64,000 bases of DNA. Source: Limonium bicolor. Lineage: Eukaryota; Streptophyta; Magnoliopsida; Caryophyllales; Plumbaginaceae. Both the position numbers and the translations under genes were made by a program. Shown in pieces: positions 31,952 through 44,967 of the stretch; the stretch's first letter is position 1; each line of letters opens with the position of its first letter. The notes below the pieces were generated by a model that was given only the letters and a program-made list of their open reading frames with translations, was not told where the DNA came from and searched no databases. The DNA lies in contig CM041777.1 of the NCBI GenBank assembly GCA_023374045.1, positions 112,120,578 through 112,184,577 on the forward strand, written 5' to 3'.

Positions 31952-34900
31952 CATCCTTATAGAGGCACAGGCTGCCGAAAGCGGTACTATCCTCACCGGT
32001 ACCTTTCCGATCAATGGCGTTGATGCATCAGTGCTCTTCGACTCAGGGGCCTCACATACCTTCATCTCATCATCATTTACGAGGAGGTTGGGGCTAGACG
32101 CTGACGAGCTACCGGACTTCACGGTTACGCTCCCGTCTAAGGAGAAGTTTCGATGCACTCGCTATTACCGAGCAACCACCATCAGAATCAAGGGTGAATA
32201 CTTTCCTATCACCTTAATCGAGTTCAGAGACTTGGGGTTTGATGTGATATTCGGGATGAACTAGTTGGAGCGGCACAAGGGTTGTATCCTCTGCACCGAG
32301 CACCGGCTGCTACTCAGGAGTCCATCTGGGGTTACAATATCATACCGCCAGAGGCCCAGAGAGCCTTCGACCAAGATCATCTCCGTCATGGCAATGTTTA
32401 GAGAACTGAGGAGGAAGGAGGAATTATATCTCTGCTATGTCCAGGACATAGAGAGAGACCCCGAGTTCGACCCCAATGTACCAGTGGTATCGGAGTTTCC
32501 CGATCTCTTTCCTAGGGAACTACCCGGTATGCCACTAGCACGGGAGGTAGAGTTCACCATCGAGCTACTGCCAGGAACCGGACCGATAGCTAAGGAGCCT
32601 TACCGCATGGCTCCGGCTGAAATGAATGAGCTAAAAGAACAGCTGAGAGACCTGCTCAACAAAGGGTTTGTGTGACCTAGCGTGTCACCATGGGGAGCGC
32701 CAGTTCTCTTCGTGAAGAAGAAGGATGGCAACCTCCGCCTCTGGATCGACTACAGAGAGTTGAATGCAGTCACAGTGAAGAACAAGTACCCGCTACCATG
32801 CATAGACGATTTGTTCAATCAGTTGAAGGGGGCATCTGTGTTCTCCAAGATTGATTTCAAATCGGGGTACCATCAGATAGCCATTAGAGAGGAGGACATT
32901 GAGAAGACGACATTCCGGACACGATACGGCCACTACGAGTTTACAGTGATGCCGTTAGGTTTGTCGAACACACCGGTGAAGTTTATGGATCTGATGAACC
33001 GTTTGCTCAGGGAGCAGTTGGACAACTCGGTTGTAGTCTTCATCGACGACATCTTGATATATTCGAAGTCGAAAGCTGAGCATGAGAAGCATTTGAGAAG
33101 AGTTTTGGAGATATTGAGGGAGAACCAGCTCTATGTTAAGTTCTCCAAATGCGAGTTTTGACTTGACCAGGTGTCTTTCCTTGGTTATGTCATCTCGGAT
33201 GCTGAGATCTCTGTAGATCTGGTAAAGATCGATGCCGTACGCACCTGGCCTAGACCAAAGACAGTTACCGACATTAGGAGCTTTCTCGGCTTGGCAGGGT
33301 ACTACCGCAGATTCGTGAAGAACTTCTCTAAGGTCGCAAAGCCGATGACCAGTTTGATGAAGAAAGATGCACCGTTTATATGGACGGCTGACTGTGAGAG
33401 TTCATTCCAGAGCTTGAAGGACTCATTGACTTCTGCACCTGTTCTGACCATTCCAGACGGTACGGAGGGCTTTGAGGTTTATTGTGATGCATCCGGCAGG
33501 GGATTGGGTTGTGTACTCATGCAGCATGGCAAGGTGGTCGCTTATGCCTCTCGCCAACTGAAGAAACATGAGGAGAACTACCCCACACATGATTTAGAGT
33601 TGGGAGCTATAGTTTTCGCCTTGAAGATATGGCGCCACTACTTATATGGGGTTAGTGTGACTATCTACACCGACCATAAGAGCTTGAAATATATATTCAC
33701 TCAGAAGGAGTTGAATCTCTGATAGAGGAGATGGTTAGAGTTTTTGAAAGACTACGATATTGACCTCCAGTACAAAGAAGGGAAGGCCAATGTTGTAACT
33801 GATGCCCTGAGCTGTTGAGCACACTCACTTCATTCGCTACTCACTTCTTCTAGCTTGGTTGATGAGGAGCGAGAGGCCCAAGGAGCGATGAGAATATGAG
33901 AGAAGTCAGACAGAAGCTAACAGAAGGTACATTTGAGAGTCAAAAATACGACTTCAGACTTCATGATGATGATCTGATCAGACTTAAGGGCCGGTTATGC
34001 ATACCACGAAGCAACGCTGATCTGAAAGAGCGCATACTATAAGAATCACACTGTTCTTCAGTTTCTATCCATCCGGGAGCCTCTAAGATGTATAACGACA
34101 TGAAGAGATACTTTTGGTGGTCAGGGAAGGCAGATGTTACCGAGTTCGTACTGAGGTGTCTTACATGCCAAAGGTGAAATTTGAGCACCGATGACCGGGC
34201 GGAATGGTACAATTGATGCCAGTTCGAGAGTGGAAGTTTCATGACATCTCCATGGATTTTGTGGTCGGACTTCCACCTACCAAGGGAGGTCTGAACATGT
34301 TATGGGTTGTAGTTGATTGCCTGACCAAGGTAGCCCGATTCATTCCGATGAAGGACACCTGGAAGGTAACTAAGCTTGCAGAGCTATTTGATAAGGAGAT
34401 CATGAGACACCACGGGGTACCAAAGACCATTGTATCTGATAGAGACACCAAATTCCTTTCGAGGTACTGGAGAGCTACACGGGAAGCGTTGGGTACCGAA
34501 TTGAAGTTGAGTACCGCATTCCATCCTTAGACAGATGGTCAGACTGAGCGTACGATTCAAACACTTGAGGACATGTTGAGGGCATGCATGCCTTGGACTT
34601 CCAGATCAGTTGGATTGAGAAGTTGCATCTGATCGAGTTCTCATACAACAATAGCTACCATGCTACGATCAAGATGGCACATTTCCAAGTGTTGTACGGT
34701 AGACCACGTCGTACACCACTCTGCTGGGATGAGTCGAGTGAGGCGGTCATTATAGGACCAGAGTATATAGAGCAAGTTCAAGCTGAGGTTCAGCAAATTT
34801 GAGAGAACATGAAAGCGGCTCAAGATAGGTAGAACTCGTATGCTGATGTTCGACGGCAAAACCTAGAGTTCGCAGTGGGCGACCAGGTATTTCTGCGAGT

Positions 34901-35297
34901 TTCACCGATGAAGGGTGTGTTTAGATTTGGGCAGAAGAGTAAACTGAGCCCGAAGTTTGTAGGTCCTTATGCTATTACGGAGCGGGTGGGCCCAGTTGCT
35001 TACAGGTTGAATTTACCTACTGAGCTGGGTAAAGTGCATGATGTCTTTCATGTTTCACAGCTTAAGAAGTACATGCACCACCCCTCTCATGTTTTGGAGC
35101 CGGAGAGATTATCCTTAGAGCCAACTATGAGATCAGTGGAGACCCCTCAGAGGATCTTGGATACTAAGACTAGGGACACTCGCCATAAGTCAGTATGACT
35201 GGTGAAGGTTCTCTGGTCTAACCAGGGTGTCGAAGAGGCCACTTGGGAGTTAGAGGATAAAATGAGAGCGAATTACCCTTCACTATTTAGTGATTAG
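31869..35297 (+). pseudogene. pol: protease, RT, RNase H, integrase, chromodomain (broken)
   Basis: Protease: FDSGASHTFISSSF near 32040. [40 protein letters not shown] and [12 protein letters not shown] near 33040. RNase [30 protein letters not shown] and [11 protein letters not shown] to 33720. Integrase: LRCLTCQR-like zinc region near 34160, MDFVVGLPPTKGG, IVSDRDTKF and DGQTERTIQTLEDML, giving D, D, E. C-terminal: GPYAITERVGPVAYRL and VFHVSQLKKY. Chromodomain: VKVLWSNQGVEEATWELED, ending at a TGA codon overlap near 35297. Such chromodomains can direct insertion to marked chromatin. Stops fall at 32262, 32673, 33159, 33720, 33723 and 35196, and frameshifts near 33820-34200 and 34580. Most stops sit where CGA, CAG or TGG is expected. 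The frame is otherwise continuous from protease to RNase H. Confidence 0.92.
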
Positions 35298-35334
35298 ATT
35301 GTATGTATAGGGTACGGGGCGTACCCCTTTTTAA

Positions 35335-35349
35335 GGGGGGGGGGGGGGG
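35335..35349. repeat. G homopolymer of 15 within a PPT-like tract
   Basis: TTTTTAAG then 15 G then TAGAGCC. It resembles the true polypurine tract at the LTR junction and may be a second, internal polypurine tract. Homopolymer length is easily misassembled. Confidence 0.7.
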
Positions 35350-35569
35350 TAGAGCCTCTTTGCTTTTGAGTTAGTAAATGAACAATCACGTTTTGTTGTT
35401 TGTCGTTTGCTTGTTTTTGTGTATGAGATATGTATAGTACTTTTGTATTGTACTTTGTGACAGACCACATGAGTCTGATGGTGTGTGTATGTGAATATAA
35501 TCTATGGTATTAAGATATCCGTGTGTTGTAAATGATATAGCATACATGTGAACTTTGGGGACAAAGTTC

Positions 35570-35586
35570 TTTTAAGGGGGGTAGAT
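35570..35586 (+). promoter_or_regulatory. Polypurine tract before the 3' LTR
   Basis: TTTTAAGGGGGGTAGAT directly precedes the LTR start TGAAATACCCC at 35587. The AAGGGGGG core is typical of chromovirus plus-strand primer sites. Confidence 0.85.
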
Positions 35587-38500
35587 TGAAATACCCCAAA
35601 CCTATCTATGGTAATTAAATGTTAAACTAAGATATAATTAGGCTAAAACATGCCTTAGAAATAGTAAACAATTTAAACCATAGAAAACACAAGAAAACAC
35701 CATAATGACAATTTAAGCAAATATATGCTCTAGACTTGGTGTAAACTTGATTAGGACCCAAAGATCATTCTTAGACCTTATTAACATGCTAATGGACATG
35801 TTAAATCATTACCAAAGAAAACCAAGCTCAAAAACAAGTTAAAAAACAAATTGTGCTTTAAGGAGTCTTAAAGCACATTTTTGAAAAATTGTCTTAAAAA
35901 TGGGTTTTGAGTGGCTAAATGACCAAGATTATACCTTAATCAACATTTTAACTATTTAGTATCACATTAGGAAGCCTAAATCAATGAGAAACCAATAATT
36001 TCACAAATTTGTGCACTAATTATGAATAGTGACCAAATAGTGCTCAATTAAGACTTTAGTCAACTTTGATTAGTTAAATTAATTAACTAGCCCATTAATA
36101 TCTTAATAAGGGGAGGGGCCGGTTTTAGAAGAGGTGAGTCATCACCAATGACCAGCTCATTTAGAAAATAAGAGGGAAAAGTAAAAAGACTATTTACTTT
36201 TAAAGGAAATATCTTACCTTAAGTCACCTCTCTCCTCTTCTCTATTCATTTCTTTCCTTATCCACCAGTTTTCTTCATTCTCTTCTTCTTCATTCACGTA
36301 AGTTCCAGCCACCATCCTTCTCCATCTTGTCTTGCTCACCAAAGTTGCTATATTGCTCCAAATCAAAAACAAAACCTAGATTATTGCTAGTTGGAGCAAG
36401 ACCTTGCCTTTGGGCATTTAAAAACATCAAAAGCTCAAGTTTGATTCCATGTGGAAACTCCATTGAAGAGAGAAAAGTTCAGTTTTAAGAGCTCCTTTAC
36501 ACCTCCTTGTATTCAAGGTAAGAAAAGCTTGAAAAATCCAAGGTTTTCTCCATTTATATACATTACCGAAAATGACTTCTCATGGGGTCTTGTTTTACTC
36601 CTTGAATTTGCTTTGTTTCAATCTCCAAGAGACTATAAGAAGTCTTGCCTTGCTCCTTATCAAAGTCCATTCCAAATTCCAAAGGTAATCATCCATTTAG
36701 TGCATTAAGCAATTCTTGTAAACCTAGGAATGATTTCCATGAGTCTAGGTATATTCCTTAGCACTCATTACCTTATTTAAATGTTGATTAGAATCTTAGC
36801 AAGGGAACTTAAATTCCTTGCCAAAAATCAGTCAAGAAAACCAAAGGAAGAGAGAAAGAAAAGCTTGGAAAACATAAGGTAAATGACTTACCTTAAGGTG
36901 GTTTAGTATCTTAAGGAGTGGGGTTTAAATAGATACCAAATGTAGCCTAGAACTTAAATTATGTGATGAACCATATAGCCTAGGAAAGTAACATGATCAT
37001 ACTTGTGAACTTTTACTAAAGAGCCAATGGTAATTGAGTTAGTAAAACAACAATAAGGTGAATTCTAAGAACACTTATAATTACTATGAGATTGATGTGT
37101 GTAATTGCAGGTTGAAATCTATATATGTGGGAAATTCAGTGTTTAAATTGATGTCATTTAAGGGCCTAAGTGCCAAGCAATTTAGGTTTATGCACTATAT
37201 TGTGATTTGGTGTAGTTTAGTGTAATTTGTGTGTAGGGAACATCTATTAAGGATTTGAATGTCTTTGGTTGCTTAAGGAAGAAAAACTAAGTGTTGCTAT
37301 GTCAAAATTTGGTGAAGAAACTAGGTGTTTTAAGTGTTTTAATGAGGTATTATGACCTAGAATGTACTAGGAATCATTAAGGGTTAGATGGGTGGAAATA
37401 AATAAACTAAGGAGTTCTTGAGGATTAGAATGAACTAAGAGTGTCTAGGAAGAACTTGAGGTTAGAATGGTGAATTCAAGACACCAAAATCATGGTATGA
37501 GAAGGGTTAAGACTTGTGCAAAAATTTGTAGGGAATGTGGTATTATGTCTTGTAATGACTTAGGTGTGAACTAGAGAATATAACCTTGGGACATCTTGAG
37601 AATTTTGAGTAAAGGAAATGGGGATGAATAAAGATGCTTGAGGATTAGTCAAAATGGTTGAGAGGAAACACTTTGGTTGGTTGTGGTGTTAGGCAAAGTT
37701 TTCATGTTGGAGGTGTAAGAAACTAAGTTCAAGTGTTAGCAATTTGATACGAATTTGAGTAAATGATTAAGGAATTTAGAAGTGAGTTAATCAATGGGTT
37801 TGGAGGATGATTTAAGAGGGTAGTAAAGTGTCAAAATGATGTTAACACATGCTAGAATACTTGTGGAAAGAATTGGAGTTAATTAAGCATTTTAGAAAAG
37901 GTTCTGCCTTCGACCAACCCAAGGGACCGACCTTGGTTAGGTCGGTCGGCTTCAGATTTCCAAAGGGGCGGAGTCTTCTGACTCCGACCGACCTAGGGGA
38001 CCGACCTTGGCTGGGTCGGTCGAGCTAAAATTTCCAAAGGTCGATGTCTACTGACTTCGACCGACCCAGGGGACCGACCTTGGCTGGGTCGGTCGGGATA
38101 AAATTTTCAAACCCGGATGTGTTCTGACTTCGACCGACCCATGGGACCGACCCTGGGTTGGGTCGATCGGGTCCAGTAAAAAAAATTAAATTAAGATTAA
38201 TAAGAGGCATTAGTAGTAGACCATTGGGAGAGTAATGGTGGTAAGAAAAATAGGCACATAAGAATCTAAGAAATAATGAGAAGTAAGATGACTTGTGTGA
38301 TTAAGATTAAACTACAAAGACTTAGTGGTTATAAACGGGAATCATTAGTGATTAGTTGAGCCAAGTTAATTAAAAGTGATTAACAACCCGATTGGATGAA
38401 TGTTATAGGATTTGGGAATTTGGATTCCAGAGAGGAGTAGACAAAAGATGACCGACGGTGAACGGTATGGTTTTCTTGTAGCTTGTTTGCTAACGAGGTG

Positions 38501-39666
38501 TCCCTCGGCTTGTGTGCTATTTGTTTAATTGTTTAGACTAAAACAAGATAAGCATGCAACCGGTATATTGTACTTCTTGTGTGTTTTGCATTATACTAAC
38601 ACACTTGACTTTGAGTTCATTTACTAACTATGCTTAGTAAACAATGGAATGAGATAAGAATACACTCCCTAATTGTTGGTTGTTAATACCCGAAAAAGGT
38701 TTAACTAACAGCTTCATCTTTGAGACTTTCACTAACTGAAACTTAGGGGAAGTGAGGAATTCGGGACTGACTCCGGTCATGCATGTTAAGAAAAGGGGGT
38801 CGGTATCTGAATCAGATCCTACTTCCGTTGAGACTCGTCTTTTGAGTTGTCGACTAGAGTCGACATATAGACTCGACCACCTTGGATTACAGTTCAAGGT
38901 GGGAGGCCATATTAAGATGGTGTGGTGGGATCTCCTAAATCCCAAATTAAGAAATAATGTTTATTTAGCCAATGGAGTTGATAGCTCATTGGCTAGGGTT
39001 ACTTTTGACCCAACAAAGATAAACATTGAGTTGAGAATCAACCAATTCTAATTAAAGAACGGTTGGTGCATTGAGATAAGAATGGAAATGATAATAAAGG
39101 AATCTTGACTTAAAGAGTTAAAAGCTAACTCACTTACTTGAGGAACGCTTATTAAGTCATTCATTGTGTTTGAAATATGAATTGTTTCGTATGTTTGTGT
39201 GGTGTTTGTTGTACTTCTTATTAATATTGTATTAATAATCAACCACGTGTTTACGACAAAGTAGTCGTGCGTAGCCCCTTTAGCTTGGGGGCTACAAGTT
39301 AATCGTACCAGCGAAGGTGTTGAGCCCCTCGGGGCATCCATATTAATTTTGCAGGAAAGACGCCTCAGAAGACCCACCTCGAGAGTAAGAGCGGGTAGAC
39401 TTAGGATGGGCTTACATTTTGTCTACGGGTTGTGCATGTACACCCGTTAGTTGTTAGTTGCATTTATTGGCAAACTATGTTAGACTTGAGATGCTTGATA
39501 CTCGGTTGGCATTTTGGATAAGTGTTGTAAATATTAAGTTTGGTATATTCTGGTATGTTAGACCGTAGCAAGGTTCTGGGTATTGTATTATAATTTCGCT
39601 GCGATGTTGATATATATATTGATAACTTTTTGCGACAACCCGTTTAGATGAGTTGGGGGTGTTACA
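35587..39666 (+). repeat. 3' LTR of the AlkB chromovirus
   Basis: 4080 bp, TGAAATACCCC to GGGGGTGTTACA. It keeps the segment at 36071-36445 that the 5' LTR lost, including a CT-rich tract near 36225-36290. Its hairpin array is at 37911-38171. Small open frames inside both LTRs match each other because the LTRs do, and are not genes. Confidence 0.92.
37911..38171. repeat. Array of four hairpins in the 3' LTR
   Basis: Copies start at 37911, 37985, 38058 and 38131, the same 74/73/73 spacing as the left LTR. Unit 1 has CGACCAACCC and unit 2 CGACCGACCT in the left arm, so arms have drifted by single changes while spacing is kept. Confidence 0.88.
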
Positions 39667-39671
39667 AATGG
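39667..39671. repeat. Target-site duplication (right)
   Basis: AATGG directly after the 3' LTR, identical to 25626-25630. Confidence 0.9.
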
Positions 39672-39705
39672 TCTCAAACAAAAGATTGTGATGAAAACTG
39701 ATGAT

Positions 39706-39905
39706 AAACGTGCCAAACATGGCGATGATCGAAGTGCAAGTAAGGATCAAAACTTGTCCAAAGCAAGAAATTAGTGGAAGATGTGCCAAACGTGGCGATG
39801 ATGAGGCGTGTGCAGTGAATGTAAAAAGAAACTGAACTGCTTGTAAGGACCGAAAATTGTACAAAGCAAGAAATTGTTGAAAATGTGCCAAACATGGCAA
39901 TGTTC
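39706..39905. repeat. Tandem repeat with GTGCCAAACATGGCGATGA
   Basis: Three diverged copies (near 39709, 39782 and 39886) with linked AGGATCAAAACTTGTCCAAAG-like words. Part of the Tat-like 3' region. Confidence 0.65.
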
Positions 39906-40549
39906 GAGAAAAATTCTATTTACTGAAAAAGGAAAGTGAAGTTATCATTTCTTGACTAAAAAACTTCTGATCTGCAATTTGTTTCTTAGAAGGTGAACAT
40001 GCCACTGGTGGGAGTGTATGGTTTTGTTGTTGCTTTTGGAGTGGGGGCCAAGGTTTATGGAGGGCTTGTGACGGGCCTAAGAGTGTTTATGTGGAAGTTA
40101 GGGCTTATGTGTGCCTGTGTGGTATTATGTAGAGGTAAGGGCTTATGTGGGCCTGTGTGGTGGTGCTTCAAGCTTGTGACGGGTTAAGCTTTGGGTTCCA
40201 ATTGGTGTTGTCATAGCAATTGTTGAAACCAACAATTGCCCCCAGTATTTTTCCTTAAGACAATCTCAGCTAGAGTTCACGGCAATCGACCAGAACGATC
40301 GATTGCCTCCATTATTTCTTTTATTAAACGTGCGAACGAGTCTTGTCCTCACAGGGTCAAGGCTTATGTTTTGATGTGGTGCTTCCTAACCTACACTCGA
40401 TGTGTTTGGTGTTTGCACTCGTTTCTTGCTTACGGTCACAACTTCTAAACCATTGAATTTGATCTTTGATGGACTTACACATTTGACCTGCTACTTTCAC
40501 ATGATTGGATACACAACTACTAAGTCGGAAGTCTTTGAGCTTTGTTAGC

Positions 40550-41980
40550 AGAAATATGTGACTATCTCTACCTAGGCAGTGTACCTATCGTTTTGCGGAA
40601 TAATGGATTAAGTGGGGGTTGTCGATCTCAGGGACCTCGTTCAATTAATTGACATTTATTAACTAACTAAGAAACTAAACTAAGAAAACAGGAAAATATC
40701 ACTTTTTCAAGTTTTACTTAATTTAATAAAAAGAAAGACTCAATAAACTAACATAAAATAACAAAACAGTAAAATAAACTAAACAAATAAATAAATAGTA
40801 AAACTCTAAATAAAAGGTAGCACCCCGGATTGTTCTACAAACCGTCACTTTTTAATCTATTAGTAAACTCTTCCTTAATTCTGCAATAAACTCAGAAACT
40901 ATAATTAATTCATCAACGGCTAAGTCTAAAAAAACCCTAACCAGTTGCTAGATTATTGCTCTAGTCCGGCCACAACTAATCGCATAAAGAACAGTTTCTA
41001 TTTGAGACCTATTAACCTATAGACGGGATCACGCTTCTAGTCGTTAATCAGGTTTAATTCCTATGTCTTGTTATCTATCTCAGCTCTCGCGTGTTGATTA
41101 GAAAACTACAAATATTGCTTTAATAATTGATCAGAGAATTAAAGCACATGAAGAACTGGAATTAAGCTATTGCATTATTGAATTAGTAAAAAGATTCCAA
41201 AATAAATATAAAGATCCGGTTTGCTACCCTAGTCCGGGGAGCTAGTCTAACTACTCAAACATAATTATAAAAATAACAAAAACAACAAAGAAAGAACACA
41301 TTGACAGATTAGATAAAAAGGGAAGAAGAAACTCTGTTAGAAGATTCCCCGCTCCGCCTTCCGTCGTCGCGTGTCTCTACATTAATCCTCTGTTAGAAGT
41401 GTGGTGTGGTAACAATGGTGGACTTGTGTGTATGGAAAAGAGGAAGAGAGGCACGAGCCTCCAACCGAGGTGTGTGCTGCGGCATGTTTCCCTCTTTTCG
41501 GTCAAGCCCTAACCCTTTATATAACAACCACTTCTCTCTCCAAGTAGCAGCAGCCATCTTCTTTTATCTATTAAATCAATCTCTCTCACGTGTACAATTT
41601 TGTGACACTGGAAAATAACAGCAGCAATGATGATGATTTATCATCAATTACGTGAGTGCATTGTAGGTGAATAGAGGGAAGCAACATGTGCATATGCACG
41701 TGCAAACAATTCATCCGTGAGTGAATCTAGACACAACTTGAACATGGCTTAAATTATTCGTTTGGACTCCGTTTTGTTCCCTGTTTGTTGCGTTGTAATC
41801 CTCATGAGATAAAGAAAGAAATTTCTTGACTATTCTCACAGTTGACACATAAAATGCAATAGTTCATATCAAAACATAAATATAAGCAAAAACATATGAT
41901 AAGTGAGAAATATGACATGAATTGTTGTGAGAATAGGAAGAATTAAAGCCCTAAAAGTATATATATTTCACACTTATCAA
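40550..41980. mobile_element. Probable nested LTR-like repeat, ends unresolved
   Basis: The segment opens near a TGACTATCTCTACC word and contains GTCGATCTCAGGGACC, similar in style and position to the AATCGTACCCAAGGGAC word in the solo LTR at 19794-21290. It ends near CACACTTATCA. No target-site duplication or coding sequence was found, so identity and borders are tentative. Confidence 0.3.
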
Positions 41981-43879
41981 GATTATAACGTGACCATGGG
42001 GTATGATGAATGACAACGGGACCATGGAGGAATATTTGGGGTATGTGGAGCTATTAAAGTGACCGAAACTGTCACTTGCACTGTCTCTTAGATTTACTTT
42101 TCCTCTAAAGCCGTAGTATTGAACTTTTGAGGATCAAACAAGTGCATCAGGAAATCAAGCAAAATGATAATCAAAAGAATCAAGTTGCTCTTAGCTGTCA
42201 GTTTTCGTAAACAATGAAAAAGAATGGTTTTATTAAAGGCATGGAGAAGTTTAATTGTAAAAATTAAACGTGGCATAGCTCGGGACCTTCCACTAGTTTC
42301 ATTCCTTTTCCCTTTTTCTTTTGGATGACAAGGGGTGTGAAGTAATGCCTTGTTCTGCAATACCTTTCAATACCACGTACTCATGATCACAAACAACAAT
42401 TAACCTTTTTCGCATGCAAAAACTTTTCTTCCTTTAGGAATTTCATAACAAACGATTTTATGGTAGATTGCATGATTATCGTGTCACTCAGACTTTTCTC
42501 TTTATCCCAGTAGCGGTGTAGGGCCAACTATCCCAGATCCCGGAATCTTAAGTAGATAGGTGATAAAAGCATCCCGAGGGCTTAATAACCGGATAAATGA
42601 GGCCTGTTTAGTTTCAGAAAATTCATGATCAGAGGAGTACCTTGTCTTATCATTCATTTTGAGCATTTGTATCATTCCCAAGATCGCCGAGCTAAACCGG
42701 TTAGCTTCCACAATTAGCTAAACCACCGAGTTTTAATGAAAATAGATTTGATTTGAAAACAATACAATCGGATAACTTTGAGCAACAAATTCTTGAGGTT
42801 ATCATCAAGCTTAGTTTTCTAAATATTCACTAGGACTATCACCAAAAATTTAACATTTATTGGCGCTTGTGGTATCATTGTCTGAGAGTCGGGCTTCTTG
42901 TTTCCTTTGGCCACCGAGTCAGTTGTTCATCATTGGATGGCTTACTTTGTGGAGTTTATAATATCAACAAGGGATATATGAAAGGCTCAGCAGGGGTGCC
43001 TAGGGTTTATTGTCAGGGTTCACAAGCTTTTTGGCTATGTGGTGTTGTACCTAGGTGCTTCATCATTCTTAGTAGTTGTGTATCCGTTTCTTATTACTTT
43101 TCGCAGTTCTAAGCTTAAATGTACAAAGTATCTCCTTCGGTCGAAGTTATGCCATTTACCTTACCTTTGAATGTGGTCTCACCGGAGTAGCGTAAAAATG
43201 ACACGCTCGTTCGTTCATGGTTTTTGCTCAAGACACTCTCACGATATTTTCACTCTGAGACTTATTCATACGTTTAAACAAAAGATGAAGATGCCGAACC
43301 TAAACTCAGATTGCCTCCAGTATTGATTTGGGGTTTATGACAGCAATTTTAACGAGTGTGCACTTGAACCGCTTCGTGGCTTGTTTTGGATGTTTTGGGG
43401 TAAGTTGTGGTATTTGGCAAGGCTTGTTCAAATTTTTGGAAAGAAAATATAGGTCTTTGCATTCCATTGTCGGGAAATTATTTTTTCATAAACCATTTTC
43501 TCAAAAGAAACTTGTGTGAAACAGAATCTTTTTTTTTACCATTTAGACTTAATAAGGTCATCCACTTGTGAACACGGGGAAGAAGATGATTCGACAAAAT
43601 TGATGCTTCTTAGTAGTGGTTTGAAAACAATCATTCTTTGAAAACTATGAGTGATGCATTTTAAAGATGAGTGTTATGGCAGGTTATACAGTAGACTGCA
43701 TGGGAACCCTAAACTTTCTATTGAATTTGAACTCTGCTGAACCGTCTGGTGTCGGCATGCTGAAGACTCGAGCTCTTGACTGCCGGGATGTCGCTAAGAT
43801 GACTGTGATCGTCTTCTTATTGGACTCTTAGTAGGCTCTACGAAATGCTTGAACTAGGAATGCCTATAGATGACGCATG

Positions 43880-44300
43880 AGGCACTTGGGCCTGAATGTG
43901 AGGTGCATGGGTTGAAATGTTTTCATGAATGTGGATTGGCACTCGGGCCTCGATGATTTCATGAATGTGGATAGACACTTGGGCCTGAATGAATTCAAAG
44001 TGACGTACACAGGCCAGAATGATTCATAAGTGGGTTGGCACTTGGGCCAGAATGTTATGAGAATGCGGCACTAGGGCCAGAATGTGTTGTGAGATTGTGG
44101 CACTTGGGCCGAAATGTTTAAAGAATGTGGCACTTGGGCCATAAAGTGTTTGTAAATGTGGCGCTTAGGCCAAAAAATGTTTGAGGATGTGGCGCTTGGG
44201 CCCGAATGTGTTTAGGAATGTGGCACTTCGGCCGGAATGATTTGGGAATGTGGCCATGGGCCAGAAAGTGTTTGGGCTAGAAGTAAGACATATGGGCCAG
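43880..44300. repeat. Tandem repeat of about 38-40 bp (GTGGCACTTGGGCC)
   Basis: Around ten diverged units of the form GAATGTGGCACTTGGGCC plus GAAATGTTT-like spacer. It belongs to the same class of hypervariable repeats as those at 24.7-25.6 kb. Confidence 0.8.
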
Positions 44301-44943
44301 AGGGACTTCTAAACTAGAATGGATGTGTGGGCCTGAATGCCCTTAATGAATTACTTTAAGTGGATTTGTTTTTTATGGCCTAGAACTAAATTGATAATTC
44401 AAATTGGGTCAAAAAGAGAAATCACCTAAATCTAAACTTTTGGGCTTAAGCCTAAATGACTCACATATTAAGCCAAATAGGGCCTTTGGGCTGCAAACAA
44501 TAAAGCCGCAAATTCAGTTTAGCTGAGTTGATGTAGGAAAGTTCCTCTCAATTTCTAAGCTTGGTAGTGGGTTGATCATACAAGCAAACAAGGCTCACAT
44601 AAGTTCAACATGTTCTCACTAGACGATTTGGACCAATGGGTATGGATCGATCCGGAGAGATGCTTGGGGCGTGGGCCCAAGTCACCGCAAAGGAATAGGG
44701 CTTACACGCTATTCTCTTTGGGCTTCCCCACTCTTTTCGCATCACCTAAAGGTGTGCGTCTACGGTCAGGTCTTTGAGTGACCAAACATTGGGCTAGGTA
44801 AGGGCACAACCATGAAAATGCTTGGGGCTTAATGTAACACCCCTCTCAGATTAACACGTAAAAGTCACTCACGTCAACAGATAATAAAGTGTCTTACAGT
44901 GGAAAATAAACAACAGCATTAAACTCACTCGGGTGTCACCTGC

Positions 44944-44967
44944 CGTTACTCGCCCATGCGAGTAACG
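44944..44967. other. Perfect stem-loop near the LTR end
   Basis: CGTTACTCGC, loop CCAT, GCGAGTAACG. It lies 111 bp from the LTR terminus, a position shared by stem-loops in two related LTRs. Confidence 0.75.

Larger units (their letters stand above)
25631..39666 (+). mobile_element. Complete chromovirus (Tekay-like) retrotransposon carrying an AlkB module
   Basis: A 14.0-kb element with LTRs 25631-29371 and 35587-39666, both starting TGAAATACCCC and ending GGGGGTGTTACA, and a perfect AATGG target-site duplication. The primer site TGGTATCAGAAC (29377) and polypurine tract (about 35574-35586) are in place. Internal order is gag with zinc knuckles, AlkB dioxygenase, aspartic protease, RT, RNase H, integrase and chromodomain. 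The chromodomain and Met-tRNA primer place it with chromoviruses of the Tekay type. It is nested in the tandem-repeat region of a Tat-like element. By eye the LTRs differ at about one or two positions per 60 bases, so the insertion is not very recent. All reading frames carry stops or frameshifts, so it is not autonomous. Confidence 0.92.
39672..44832 (-). mobile_element. Continuation of the tandem-repeat-rich 3' region of the Tat-like element
   Basis: This resumes the sequence interrupted by the chromovirus at 25631. It has no recognisable protein domain. It carries a GTGCCAAACATGGCGATGA repeat (39706-39905), a probable nested repeat at about 40550-41980, and a GTGGCACTTGGGCC tandem array (43880-44300). 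Minus-strand orientation follows from the LTR and polypurine tract at 24607. It ends where an LTR starting TGTAACACCCC begins at 44833. Confidence 0.45.

Noticed and set aside
40233..40260. Second polypurine tract and LTR start of the Tat-like element
   Set aside because: CAATTGCCCCCAGT resembles the tract at 24607, but no LTR-like start or repeated sequence follows, so it was not called.
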